A DNA stretch of 52,189 nucleotides from positions 1 to 52,189 of the forward strand of contig CAZODA010000023.1 of NCBI GenBank assembly GCA_964578485.1, written 5' to 3'. Of the stretch, positions 6,851 to 15,085 are shown piece by piece. The notes below the pieces were generated by a model. That model was not told the origin of the DNA and made no database searches. It saw nothing but the letters and a program-made list of their open reading frames with translations. The stretch comes from CAZODA01 sp964578485. Lineage in GTDB: Bacteria; Bacteroidota; Bacteroidia; Bacteroidales; Marinilabiliaceae. The position numbers and the translations under genes were made by a program. Position 1 is the stretch's first letter. Every line of letters starts with the position of its first letter.

Positions 6851-7062
6851 GCTTCGTCTTCTTCAGGTAACAGCCAGTCTTTGGCCAATACTTTTTCACT
6901 TGCAAAATGGGTCAGTATGTTATCGTTTCTCGTTGTTTGCTTTGTTTCTTTTTTTAAAAGCTCTGTTAACTTCAGTTTTTCTTTATAAGGTAACTGTTTT
7001 ACAAGGTCAACAATCTGCTTGAAATTAAGCGATATTTTTATATTTAAATCTGCAGCTTTCAT
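6835..7062 (-). CDS. Antitoxin of the MazF module
   Basis: 75 residues with NFKQIVDLVKQLPYKEKLKLTELLKKE, a helical pattern seen in small antitoxins next to MazF/PemK or ParE genes in Bacteroidetes. The acidic C-terminus (WLLPEEDEAWKDL) is the likely toxin-binding tail. Its 3' end overlaps the toxin. Confidence 0.7.
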   Translation of the reverse strand: MKAADLNIKISLNFKQIVDLVKQLPYKEKLKLTELLKKETKQTTRNDNILTHFASEKVLAKDWLLPEEDEAWKDL

Positions 7063-7173
7063 AAGCTATCCTTTTATACACAATTATACTTGGTTTTGTA
7101 AATATAAAGAAAATAATGAATTATATCATCGAAGAAAATCATCGAATTTCCGCAAATTAAATAATGTTAATGT

Positions 7174-7200
7174 CGTAGAGACGCACTGCCGTGCGTCTTT
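7174..7200. repeat. GTAGAGAC palindromic repeat, copy a
   Basis: AGACGCAC-TGCC-GTGCGTCT (7179-7198), preceded by TGTTAATGTCGTAGAGAC. The same lead-in and palindrome architecture recurs at 8674-8704. Confidence 0.65.
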
Positions 7201-7278
7201 ATAAGGCATAACATGTCGGGTTCGTTTAGGGTTTCGAGATGATTAGGTAATTCCTAAATTTTTTCAGGAAATAGAAGA

Positions 7279-7356
7279 AGGTCACATTCCTACTGGAATG
7301 TGGGTGGAGAGGGATGAGCATATTTTCTACCGAGCGTTGCAATCCTACGGATTGCG
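7279..7356 (+). repeat. Dispersed hairpin repeat, copy 1
   Basis: Contains CACATTCC-TACT-GGAATGTG (7283-7302), then GGGTGGAGAGGGATGAGCAT, TTTTCTACCGAGC and GCAATCC-TAC-GGATTGC (7339-7355). A near copy lies at 52057-52134 at the right edge. A further hairpin, CATTCC-GTTA-GGAATG, follows near 7435-7450. It codes for nothing visible and may be a transcribed structured repeat. The rest of 7063-7723 holds no gene. Confidence 0.7.
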
Positions 7357-7554
7357 TAAAACCAGGCTGTTGCGTAAATAAAAACCATCTAATAAAAACG
7401 AATCACTCAATAAAAAGAACTACTACATAAAAATCATTCCGTTAGGAATGAATCGCTCGGTAAAACCAATGCTAGTATCTCATCTTGCATTCCGTTAGGT
7501 TTGCATCCTAAAAATTTCTTATATCTCCCGTGAAACTCGATGACCTAATTTGCT

Positions 7555-7630
7555 AATCAACTAATCTGCTAATTAACTAATCTGCTAATTAACTAATCTG
7601 CTAATTAACTAATCTGCTAATTAACTCATC
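7555..7630 (+). repeat. 16-bp tandem repeat (minisatellite)
   Basis: About five tandem units of AATCTGCTAATTAACT, with a degenerate first and last unit. Slippage would change the copy number. Degenerate reverse-strand versions lie near 52010-52045, again beside the hairpin repeat. Confidence 0.75.
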
Positions 7631-7723
7631 TGCTGATTTTAGCTTAGAAGATTTGCAGCGAATGAATTTTACAATAACCTATCCATAGGGAACTGAAAAG
7701 CCGGAGTAATGTGGTTTTTTGTT

Positions 7724-8113
7724 TTATAACCTGTAAGGGTCAATAACTTCAATGTCTTGGATATTCTTAAAATCTTTGGTATTGCGTGAAACTAAGACCA
7801 AGCCGTTTTGCAATGCAGTTGCAGCAATTATGGCATCGGGCAGTCTGATTTTTTGTTTTTGCCGTATCTGAATGGTTTTGCTTACAATATCACCAGTTAG
7901 TTCAAAAATATTGGCAGCTTCAAAGAAATCAACCAGTACCGGGTAATTGTCGTCTTTGTCCGGGTCAAAAGAAAGAACTTCTATCTTAGTGATAACAGAA
8001 ACGTTTATTTCTTCATCAATAAGTTGGTTCAGCCATTGTCTGGCCTTTTCAGGGTACAAACTGGCAATGTAGTCAATTACCGTGTTGCTGTCTAATAAAT
8101 ATCTTTTTCCCAT
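7724..8113 (-). CDS. PIN-domain (VapC-like) toxin
   Basis: 129 residues with the acidic residues of a PIN ribonuclease: LLDSNTVIDYI near the N-terminus, the glutamate in SVITKIEVL, RLPDAIIAATAL, and SRNTKDF near the C-terminus. VapC toxins cut tRNA or rRNA. The antitoxin gene overlaps its start by 22 bp. Confidence 0.88.
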   Translation of the reverse strand: MGKRYLLDSNTVIDYIASLYPEKARQWLNQLIDEEINVSVITKIEVLSFDPDKDDNYPVLVDFFEAANIFELTGDIVSKTIQIRQKQKIRLPDAIIAATALQNGLVLVSRNTKDFKNIQDIEVIDPYRL

Positions 8114-8328
8114 TCGCTGCGTACTTCGTTAAGGTGTTTATGAAGCTTCTCTGCTGTCTCTTTTGATATTGCACCTGAGAACCTTTCGGAGTTTTTTAAC
8201 TTGGGCTGTACCTTTGGTTCCTCTATGGGTAGTACGATAACTTCTACCTTATCCGCCTTAAAATCCGCTGGAAGAACAATGATAAGCGAATTATCCTTGA
8301 CGCTTAATATTTGTCGTAATACTTTCAT
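8092..8328 (-). CDS. Antitoxin of the VapC-like module
   Basis: 78 residues from ATG 8328 (MKVLRQILSVKDNSLIIVLP). An upstream start at 8454 would add 42 basic residues that do not fit the family. The N-terminal half looks like a small DNA-binding fold. The C-terminal half (ISKETAEKLHKHLNEVRSEWEKDIY) is the helix expected to block the PIN active site. It overlaps the toxin gene, antitoxin first. Confidence 0.7.
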   Translation of the reverse strand: MKVLRQILSVKDNSLIIVLPADFKADKVEVIVLPIEEPKVQPKLKNSERFSGAISKETAEKLHKHLNEVRSEWEKDIY

Positions 8329-8673
8329 CCTTTTAAGCTTTGGCCGTGTATGAGCGGCGGTTTTTAATCTTAGAAAACCTATGTAAAATATTAGGGTCTT
8401 TAAATATGTTGGTTTCTTATGTTTCACCAATAAAATAACCTTATTTTTACTCAATACTGTAAATTTAATAACTTAAAACGATAAAAAAAGTTTTAAAAGA
8501 TTTTGTATTTTTATTTCACTGTGTTAATTCTGATTAAAAAAGCTAAAAAAATGCCTCTTTGGCAAAGACTCATGTTCGGTGAATCTCCTCTCTCGGTATC
8601 GTCAAGACCCAGCGGGAGAACGTAGCCGAAACGCGCGAAATATCATCCACGGGTTCAGGCAAAGATAATATGT

Positions 8674-8704
8674 TAATGTCGTAGAGACAGGGCATGCCCT
8701 GTCT
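8674..8704. repeat. GTAGAGAC palindromic repeat, copy b
   Basis: Perfect 20-bp palindrome AGACAGGGCATGCCCTGTCT (8685-8704), preceded by the same TGTTAATGTCGTAGAG lead-in as copy a. The surrounding stretch 8455-8770 shows no gene. Confidence 0.65.
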
Positions 8705-8771
8705 TAAATTGCATATTATATTATTTATCCCGATATTAAATTAACGAAGAACACAAATTTGATTTCCGTAG

Positions 8772-8935
8772 ATAATATCACGATTTGTTTTAATTTTATT
8801 TTTTAAAAAGAAATTTTGTACCTTTCAGCTAATTACGTTCTTTGGAAAAACTGATTAACAGGATAACCCTCTAACAGTAAGTGATACCTCCGATACGGTT
8901 AAGGAGCGCTATGCTTATAATGTTTGGGATTAAGC
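8772..8935 (+). repeat. RHS cassette leader, copy 4 (no tip)
   Basis: Matches copy 1 from TAATATCACGATTTGT through CTGATTAACAGGATAAC (8773-8867) and then diverges. The following bases read SDTSDTVKERYAYNVWD and a stop (8879-8932), which resembles an internal RHS segment more than the core end. No MYTDP junction or tip follows. The leader can therefore be copied apart from the tip junction. Confidence 0.7.
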
Positions 8936-8983
8936 AAGCCCGAATAGTTCCACCCGAATGAATGTTTTTTTTGGAATTTGTAT

Positions 8984-9013
8984 TTTGCGATTTCAAGTTT
9001 TTCCTTACTTTTG
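8984..9013 (+). promoter_or_regulatory. Bacteroidetes-type promoter for the Fic gene
   Basis: TTTG (8984-8987) and TACTTTTG (9006-9013, TAnnTTTG consensus) separated by 18 bases. It lies inside the first codons of the longest possible Fic reading frame, so it argues that translation begins downstream, at 9038 or later. Confidence 0.6.
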
Positions 9014-9037
9014 AAATTGGATAAAATTGGATACAAA

Positions 9038-10114
9038 ATGGATATGTCTAATAATATGAAGATAAAATTGAACTTTAATAGTGCAGTTTATCATCAAATA
9101 AGCCAACAACTTAGTATTATAGACAATTTTAACGGTAGGTGGAAAGCTATTGAAGGACTACAAAGTAAATACCTGAAAGAACTCAGAAAAATTGCCACGA
9201 TAGAAAGCATCGGTTCTTCAACTCGTATTGAAGGAGCTACCCTTACAGATGAAGAAGTAGAAAAGCTTTTGAAATCTGTTAAAATAACAAAATTGCAAAA
9301 CAGGGACGAACAAGAAGTGGTTGGCTATTACGAAGCTTTGGAAATTATTTTGGACAATTTTAGTGATATTGATTTAAAGGAAGGTTATATCCATCAAATC
9401 CACGGTATTCTTTTAAAATACAGCCATAAAGATCATAGCCACAAAGGGAAATTTAAAAACCTTTCTAACCAAGTGGTGGCCAATTATCCAGATGGTACGC
9501 AACGGATCATTTTCAGGACAACAGAACCACATTTAACGCCCAATGAAATGCAGGGCTTAATTACTTGGACAAATGAAAGGATAGAAAAGAAAGATTTACA
9601 CCCCTTAATGATTACAGCAGCATTTATTTACGAATTCTTATCCATCCATCCTTATCAGGACGGAAACGGTCGTTTATCAAGGCTTTTAACCTCATTGCTA
9701 TTGATGAAGCTGGATTACAAGTTTATCCAGTACGTATCATTTGAAAATGTGATAGAAACTAAGAAAGAAAGTTATTACAGGGCATTGATGGAAGGTCAGA
9801 AAAACAAGGGGAAAGAAAACGAGCGTATTGATAACTGGATTTTATTCTTCTTAGAATGCCTGATTATACTAACCCAAAAACTTGATGCAAAATATGAAAC
9901 TTATAGCAAGCTGAAAATTGCATTAAATGATCGTCAGCAAGCAGTTTTAGACCTTATAAAAGAACGGAAAAACACACAGATTGGAGAAATCGTAAGCCGG
10001 TTAAAAGATTATTCTAGAAACACATTGAAAAAAGACCTTGCTTATTTGGTTAAAGAAGGTTTGTTGCTGAAAACCGGCAAAGGTCGTGGAGTCCGGTATC
10101 ACGTAAAAGAATAA
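9038..10114 (+). CDS. Fic-domain protein with C-terminal winged helix
   Basis: 358 residues from ATG 9038; ATGs at 9044 and 9056 are alternatives. The Fic motif HPYQDGNGRLSR begins at His204, complete with catalytic His and the anion-binding loop. It predicts transfer of AMP (or another nucleotide) to a protein target. An upstream SSTRIEG (Glu65) matches the (S/T)xxxE(G/N) inhibitory motif, so the enzyme should be self-inhibited. The C-terminus (KIALNDRQQAVLDLIKERKNTQIGEIVSRL...) is a winged-helix domain, common in this Fic/DUF4172-type architecture. It sits at the end of the RHS island directly after leader copy 4 but is an ordinary cytosolic Fic protein. Confidence 0.92.
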   Translation: MDMSNNMKIKLNFNSAVYHQISQQLSIIDNFNGRWKAIEGLQSKYLKELRKIATIESIGSSTRIEGATLTDEEVEKLLKSVKITKLQNRDEQEVVGYYEALEIILDNFSDIDLKEGYIHQIHGILLKYSHKDHSHKGKFKNLSNQVVANYPDGTQRIIFRTTEPHLTPNEMQGLITWTNERIEKKDLHPLMITAAFIYEFLSIHPYQDGNGRLSRLLTSLLLMKLDYKFIQYVSFENVIETKKESYYRALMEGQKNKGKENERIDNWILFFLECLIILTQKLDAKYETYSKLKIALNDRQQAVLDLIKERKNTQIGEIVSRLKDYSRNTLKKDLAYLVKEGLLLKTGKGRGVRYHVKE

Positions 10115-10162
10115 TCCCATGAAGAGGCAATATAAATTCAATTAACAATGACAATAAAAAAA

Positions 10163-10195
10163 GGCTGTTCAAAATTTATTGAACAGCCCTTATTT
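10163..10195. terminator. Bidirectional terminator
   Basis: GGCTGTTCAA-AATTTA-TTGAACAGCC with an A run before and T-rich sequence after. It can end both the Fic gene and the minus-strand gene starting at 10714. Confidence 0.8.
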
Positions 10196-10216
10196 TATAA
10201 TTCTATAATTGCTTGT

Positions 10217-10714
10217 TTAGAACAATACACCTATTGTAATGGCGATTTGTTCAAATGCAGTGTCGTATTTAAGTTCTCCAAAAAACATATTGTAATTTGC
10301 TCCAACACCTAGATTTACGCCAATTTTGTTGTCATCATAACTGTATGAACCCCATCCCCATTCATCAAATTCTGATGAGGATGCTTTGTATTTCCAGAAA
10401 CTATAATTTAATCCTCCAAGAGCATAAAAGTTCATAGTACCATTATCTGAAAAGATATAATGTACGTCTGCATTTAATTGCCAATAAGTAAGGCTTCCAT
10501 AGTCAATAGATGGGAACCAATAGGTAAAATTTGGTGTGATAATGAATTGTTCATTTATGGAATAATCTGCACGGGCATTTATTCCAAGGCCCATATCATT
10601 GGTACCGCCTGATTCTGTTCCAAGCGATAAACCACCTCCAAATTGCCATTGCCCAAACGATGTGGCTGTTCCCAGAACTGCCAGCATAAAAATAAAGAAT
10701 AATTTTCTTTTCAT
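10217..10714 (-). CDS. Outer-membrane beta-barrel protein
   Basis: 165 residues. Signal peptide (MKRKLFFIFMLAVLGTATSFGQ) followed by alternating strands (QWQFGGGLSLGTE, FIITPNFTYWFPS, WQLNADVHYIF, FYALGGLNYSFW, IGVNLGVGANYN). It ends with IAITIGVLF, a terminal aromatic as required for barrel insertion. It resembles small porin-family or OmpA-like eight-stranded barrels. The substrate or role is unknown. The 300 bases upstream (10715-11015) hold no gene and no clear promoter match. Confidence 0.8.
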   Translation of the reverse strand: MKRKLFFIFMLAVLGTATSFGQWQFGGGLSLGTESGGTNDMGLGINARADYSINEQFIITPNFTYWFPSIDYGSLTYWQLNADVHYIFSDNGTMNFYALGGLNYSFWKYKASSSEFDEWGWGSYSYDDNKIGVNLGVGANYNMFFGELKYDTAFEQIAITIGVLF

Positions 10715-11015
10715 AAGTTTAAATTTAATTTAGATGGAATTAAAATAACTATATACAAATTAAAGACTTCTTTTGAATAAAGACAATATTTTATGCAAAC
10801 ATCCTGTTATTATTTGATGATTATTAGAATTTCATTGATTAATGTAATTTTGTAGTAAGTTGTTTTGAGGGAAACATTTATCTTTACACTTTGTTTAGAG
10901 TTTTATTTATATTGCTTAACTTTTTTATCTGCCGGATATTGATTTTTGATTGTTTTTTTGACTTAACTCCCTTATACTAAAATGATAAGTCGGCATTAGG
11001 TTTCGTTTTAGCAAT

Positions 11016-13184
11016 TTGAAAGTGTTTATTATGAATAAAAGTTTGTTGGCTTATTTTATAGGATTTTATTTTTTTATTTTTTTTAGCCTTTCGGCAGATG
11101 AGGGGATGTGGATGTTGCCCTTAATAAAAGAATTAAATATTGATGAGATGCAGAGCATGGGTTTAACCCTTAGTGCTGATGATATTTACAATATAAACGA
11201 GCCCGGCCTTAAAGATGCCGTTGTTATTTTTGGAGGGGGTTGTACAGCTGGGCTTATTTCCGAACAGGGTTTATTACTAACCAATCATCATTGTGGCTTT
11301 AGTTCAATTCAAAAATTAAGCAGCGTAGAAGATAATTATCTTGAGGATGGTGTATGGGCCTCCGGTTTTGAGGATGAAATGCCTGTACCTGATTTGAGTG
11401 TTACATTTTTGATGTGGATGGAGGATGTCAGCTCTGAAGTATTATCAGTTGTTAGTGCCGAAATGCAAGAAGCTGATCGTAATAAAGCTATCAATAAAAA
11501 GATTATTGAACTTATTGAGGAGGCAGAAAAAGATAGTGATTTTTTTATAGAAATTGAAGTTTTCTTTGAAGGGACTCAATATTTTATGTTGGCTTATCAG
11601 GATTATTATGATATCCGCCTTGTTGGTGCTCCACCTCTTTCTATAGGCAGTTTTGGACATGATGCCGATAACTGGATGTGGCCCAGACATACCGGTGATT
11701 TTGCTTTGTTTAGAATTTATACCGATGCAGAAGGGAATCCGGCAGAATATTCACCTGATAATATTCCTTTGCAGTCGAAACATTTTTTTCCAATCTCTTT
11801 AAAAGGATATGAGCAAAATGATTTTGCCATGGTATTAGGATATCCGGGAAGCACAGAACGCTATTTAACATCATGGGGAATAGAAGAAAGAATGAATAAT
11901 TATAACCAGGCACTAATAACAGTTAGAGGTGAAAAGCAGGAAATATGGGCTGAATCGATGGCTCTTAGTGATGAAGTGAAATTACAATACGCCGGAAAAT
12001 ATTCAAGTAGTTCTAATTATTGGAAAAACAGTATAGGGATGAATCTTGGATTGGAGAACCTTGATATACAAAACAAGAAAAGAGAATTGGAACGAGAGTT
12101 TTCATTGTGGCTTAATGAGGATAGCGTCCGTATGAGTACTTATGGTTCTGTTTTGACTAATTTGCAGTATGCATATGAAAGAAGAGCAGATCATGATAAG
12201 GCAATGACTTATTTGGTCGAAACTTTATTAGGAGGGACTGAATTGTTGATTTTTGCAAGCTATGCCCGTGAATTGGAAAATGCATTTAAACAAAATGATG
12301 AAGATTTTTTTAATGATGCTATTTATGATTTGTGGATAATGGCTGAAGATTTTTATGAAGATTATCATGCTCCTACCGATAAAAAGGTGATGGCAGCTAT
12401 GCTTAAAAGATATGCCGAAGATATTGACAGTAGATTTCATCCTTCATTTTATCAGGAAGTACCACGACGCATACGTGGGGACTATCAAAAGATGGCTGAA
12501 TATTTTTTCTCAAAATCAATTTTTGTTGATTACGAGAAATTTTATTCTCTTTTGGAAAAACCCTCATTAAGGAAGTTGCAAAAGGATCCTATTTATAAAG
12601 CAGGCCTTTCTGTTTTAGAAAAATACAGAGAGTTGTTATTTTTCAACTTAGAGTCGGAAACAAAAATAGCTGAGAATGAACGATTATTTATAAGCGGTTT
12701 AAAGGAGATGTTCCCTGAAAAGATATTTTATCCGGATGCAAATTTTACTATGCGTTTAAGCTATGGAACTGTAGGTGATTATGAACCACGTGATGCAGTA
12801 CTATATAAGCACTATACTACTATTGAGGGACTTATGGATAAGGAAGATGTAAATGATCCTGAATTTCATATTCCTGAGAAGCTTAAACAATTGTATGTCA
12901 ATAGAGATTTTGGACAATATGCCTCGGATAAAGGACAAATGGTTATAAACTTCATTACTAATAATGATATTACAGGGGGAAATTCAGGAAGCCCCGTATT
13001 AAATGGTAATGGAGAACTTATAGGTGTTGCTTTTGATGGCAATTGGGAAGCTATGAGTGGTGATATAGCCTTTGAACCTGAACTTCAAAAATGTATAAAT
13101 GTAGATATACGATACATATTGTATATTATAGATAAATATGCAGGAGCAGGATATCTATTAGATGAAATGATTTTAGTAAAATAA
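11016..13184 (+). CDS. S46-family dipeptidyl peptidase
   Basis: 722 residues, the normal length of DPP7/DPP11. ATG 11016 or 11031 could be the start. A signal peptide is followed by DEGMWMLP, the family's mature N-terminus. The catalytic triad is visible: His91 (TNHHCG), Asp228 (RHTGDFALFR) and Ser657 (GGNSGSPV). These periplasmic enzymes release dipeptides in asaccharolytic Bacteroidetes. DPP7 prefers hydrophobic and DPP11 acidic penultimate residues; I cannot assign the subtype by eye. It stands alone, convergent with glnS. Confidence 0.95.
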   Translation: MKVFIMNKSLLAYFIGFYFFIFFSLSADEGMWMLPLIKELNIDEMQSMGLTLSADDIYNINEPGLKDAVVIFGGGCTAGLISEQGLLLTNHHCGFSSIQKLSSVEDNYLEDGVWASGFEDEMPVPDLSVTFLMWMEDVSSEVLSVVSAEMQEADRNKAINKKIIELIEEAEKDSDFFIEIEVFFEGTQYFMLAYQDYYDIRLVGAPPLSIGSFGHDADNWMWPRHTGDFALFRIYTDAEGNPAEYSPDNIPLQSKHFFPISLKGYEQNDFAMVLGYPGSTERYLTSWGIEERMNNYNQALITVRGEKQEIWAESMALSDEVKLQYAGKYSSSSNYWKNSIGMNLGLENLDIQNKKRELEREFSLWLNEDSVRMSTYGSVLTNLQYAYERRADHDKAMTYLVETLLGGTELLIFASYARELENAFKQNDEDFFNDAIYDLWIMAEDFYEDYHAPTDKKVMAAMLKRYAEDIDSRFHPSFYQEVPRRIRGDYQKMAEYFFSKSIFVDYEKFYSLLEKPSLRKLQKDPIYKAGLSVLEKYRELLFFNLESETKIAENERLFISGLKEMFPEKIFYPDANFTMRLSYGTVGDYEPRDAVLYKHYTTIEGLMDKEDVNDPEFHIPEKLKQLYVNRDFGQYASDKGQMVINFITNNDITGGNSGSPVLNGNGELIGVAFDGNWEAMSGDIAFEPELQKCINVDIRYILYIIDKYAGAGYLLDEMILVK

Positions 13185-13198
13185 AAAACAAGCTGTTT

Positions 13199-14917
13199 TT
13201 ATTTGGCAGCTCCTTTAGTTTTTGACCAGCTATCTCTCAATCCAACAGTTTTGTTGAAAACCAATTTGTTTGGCTTACTGTCTTTATCAACACAAAAATA
13301 TCCTAAACGCTGAAATTGATAACTATCCAAGACTTTACTGTCTTTTATAAAAGGTTCTAATTTACAGTTAGTTAAAACTTTTAAAGAATCGGGGTTAATA
13401 AATTCTTTGAAGTCTTTATCCTTATGTCCGTCGGGCTCTTCGTCATAAAAGAGGCGGTCGTATAGGCGAACTTCTGCATCTATGGCATGTTTTGATGAAA
13501 CCCAATGCAGGGTACCTTTTACTCTGCGATTACTTTGTGGCATCCCGCTTCTGGTTTCCGGGTCGTAAGTGCAATATATCTCAGTAATTTTGCCATCTTG
13601 GTCTTTTTTAAAATCTTCACACTTTACTATATATGCACTTTTAAGTCTTACTTCACGTCCGGGCCCCAAACGGAAGAATTTTTTTGGAGGATTTTCCATA
13701 AAATCATCACGTTCTATATATAATTCTCGGCTGAAAGCTAACATGCGCGTACCCATGCTTTCATCCTCAGGATTATTTATAGTTTCCATCATTTCTTCCT
13801 TGTCTTCAGGGTAATTTGTTATGATGAGTTTTATTGGGTCAAGGACAGCATTTACCCTTATTGCTTTTTTATTTAAGTCTTCGCGAATGCAAAATTCAAG
13901 TAGGCTGATATCAATAATATTTTCTCTGCGTGCTATTCCAACTTTGTCTGCAAATATGCGAATCGACTCAGCTGTGTATCCCCTGCGACGTAATCCTGAA
14001 ATTGTTGGCATACGTGGATCATCCCAGCCCGAAACAATATTGTTGTCAACAAGCTCAAGCAGCCTTCTCTTACTCATTACCGTGTAATTCAAATTGAGAC
14101 GGGCAAATTCAATTTGACGAGGACGGACTTCAGGAACAGCTTTGCCCTCAAGTATTTCATCTAAGAACCAATCATAAAGAGGGCGATGAACTTCAAATTC
14201 TAAAGTACAAAGTGAATGAGTGATACCTTCAATAAAATCACTTTGACCATGGGTGTAATCATACATTGGATATATGCACCAAGTATCGCCGGTACGATGA
14301 TGTGAACGGTGAAGAATGCGATACATGATGGGGTCGCGCATGTGCATATTGGGAGAAGCCATGTCTATCTTTGCCCTTAGCGTCTTTTCTCCCTCCCGGA
14401 ATTCTCCGTTTTTCATTTTTTGAAAAAGATCAAGATTCTCCTCAACCGAACGGTTTCGATATGGACTTTCTTGCCCCGGAGTTGTAGGTGTACCTTTTTG
14501 TTCTGCTATCTCTTCAGGATTTAATTCACATACATAAGCTTTTCCTTTTTTAATGAGCTCTACTGCCCAATCGTAAAGCTGATCAAAATAATCTGATGCA
14601 TATTTTGGCTCGCCGGCCCATTCAAAACCAAGCCATTTTATATCCTCCTGAATAGAATCGACATATTCTATTTCTTCCTTAATGGGATTGGTATCATCGA
14701 AACGAAGATTGCAAACAGTATTGTAATCTATGGCAATGCCAAAATTTAAACATATTGATTTTGCATGACCAATGTGTAAATAACCATTTGGCTCAGGTGG
14801 AAATCGGGTTAAAATTTTGCCCCCGTTTTTATTTTCCTTGAGATCATTTTCAATTTCTTGATAAATAAAATTTGACCTAATTTCAGAATTTGCAGCTTTG
14901 GATACTTCGTTATTCAT
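13199..14917 (-). CDS. glnS: Glutaminyl-tRNA synthetase
   Basis: 572 residues from ATG 14917 (MNNEVSKAANSEIR). A start at 14965 would add a 16-residue tail unlike the family. Class I synthetase signatures: HIGH in PNGYLHIGHAKS (residues 48-51), the MSK form of the KMSKS loop in VMSKRRL (about 280-284), and GlnRS-type DTNPIKEE and DDPRMPTISGLRRRGYT. The C-terminal anticodon-binding beta-barrels are complete. It charges tRNA-Gln directly. Convergent with the S46 gene (15 bp apart) and divergent from waaA. Confidence 0.97.
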   Translation of the reverse strand: MNNEVSKAANSEIRSNFIYQEIENDLKENKNGGKILTRFPPEPNGYLHIGHAKSICLNFGIAIDYNTVCNLRFDDTNPIKEEIEYVDSIQEDIKWLGFEWAGEPKYASDYFDQLYDWAVELIKKGKAYVCELNPEEIAEQKGTPTTPGQESPYRNRSVEENLDLFQKMKNGEFREGEKTLRAKIDMASPNMHMRDPIMYRILHRSHHRTGDTWCIYPMYDYTHGQSDFIEGITHSLCTLEFEVHRPLYDWFLDEILEGKAVPEVRPRQIEFARLNLNYTVMSKRRLLELVDNNIVSGWDDPRMPTISGLRRRGYTAESIRIFADKVGIARRENIIDISLLEFCIREDLNKKAIRVNAVLDPIKLIITNYPEDKEEMMETINNPEDESMGTRMLAFSRELYIERDDFMENPPKKFFRLGPGREVRLKSAYIVKCEDFKKDQDGKITEIYCTYDPETRSGMPQSNRRVKGTLHWVSSKHAIDAEVRLYDRLFYDEEPDGHKDKDFKEFINPDSLKVLTNCKLEPFIKDSKVLDSYQFQRLGYFCVDKDSKPNKLVFNKTVGLRDSWSKTKGAAK

Positions 14918-15085
14918 AAATATTGACTTATTTTCGGCTACAAAAATATAAATTTTTAGCCGCATATAGGATTTTTTAATGAAAATTGTTAGAGTGTTGA
15001 AAGGGATATGTATTTTTACATAATTTAATACCTGCTTGACAGAATCATATATTTTATTTGTTCAATAAATATTAAGGGGCATGCA

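Noticed and set aside
7555..7630. Possible CRISPR array
   Set aside because: Units are contiguous 16-mers with no spacers; a simple tandem repeat.
8978..9037. Upstream extension of the Fic gene (20 residues)
   Set aside because: It overlaps a good TTTG/TACTTTTG promoter and has no family similarity; start placed at 9038.
13184..13200. Terminator between the S46 gene and glnS
   Set aside because: AAAAACA-AGC-TGTTTTT is too short and AT-only to call.
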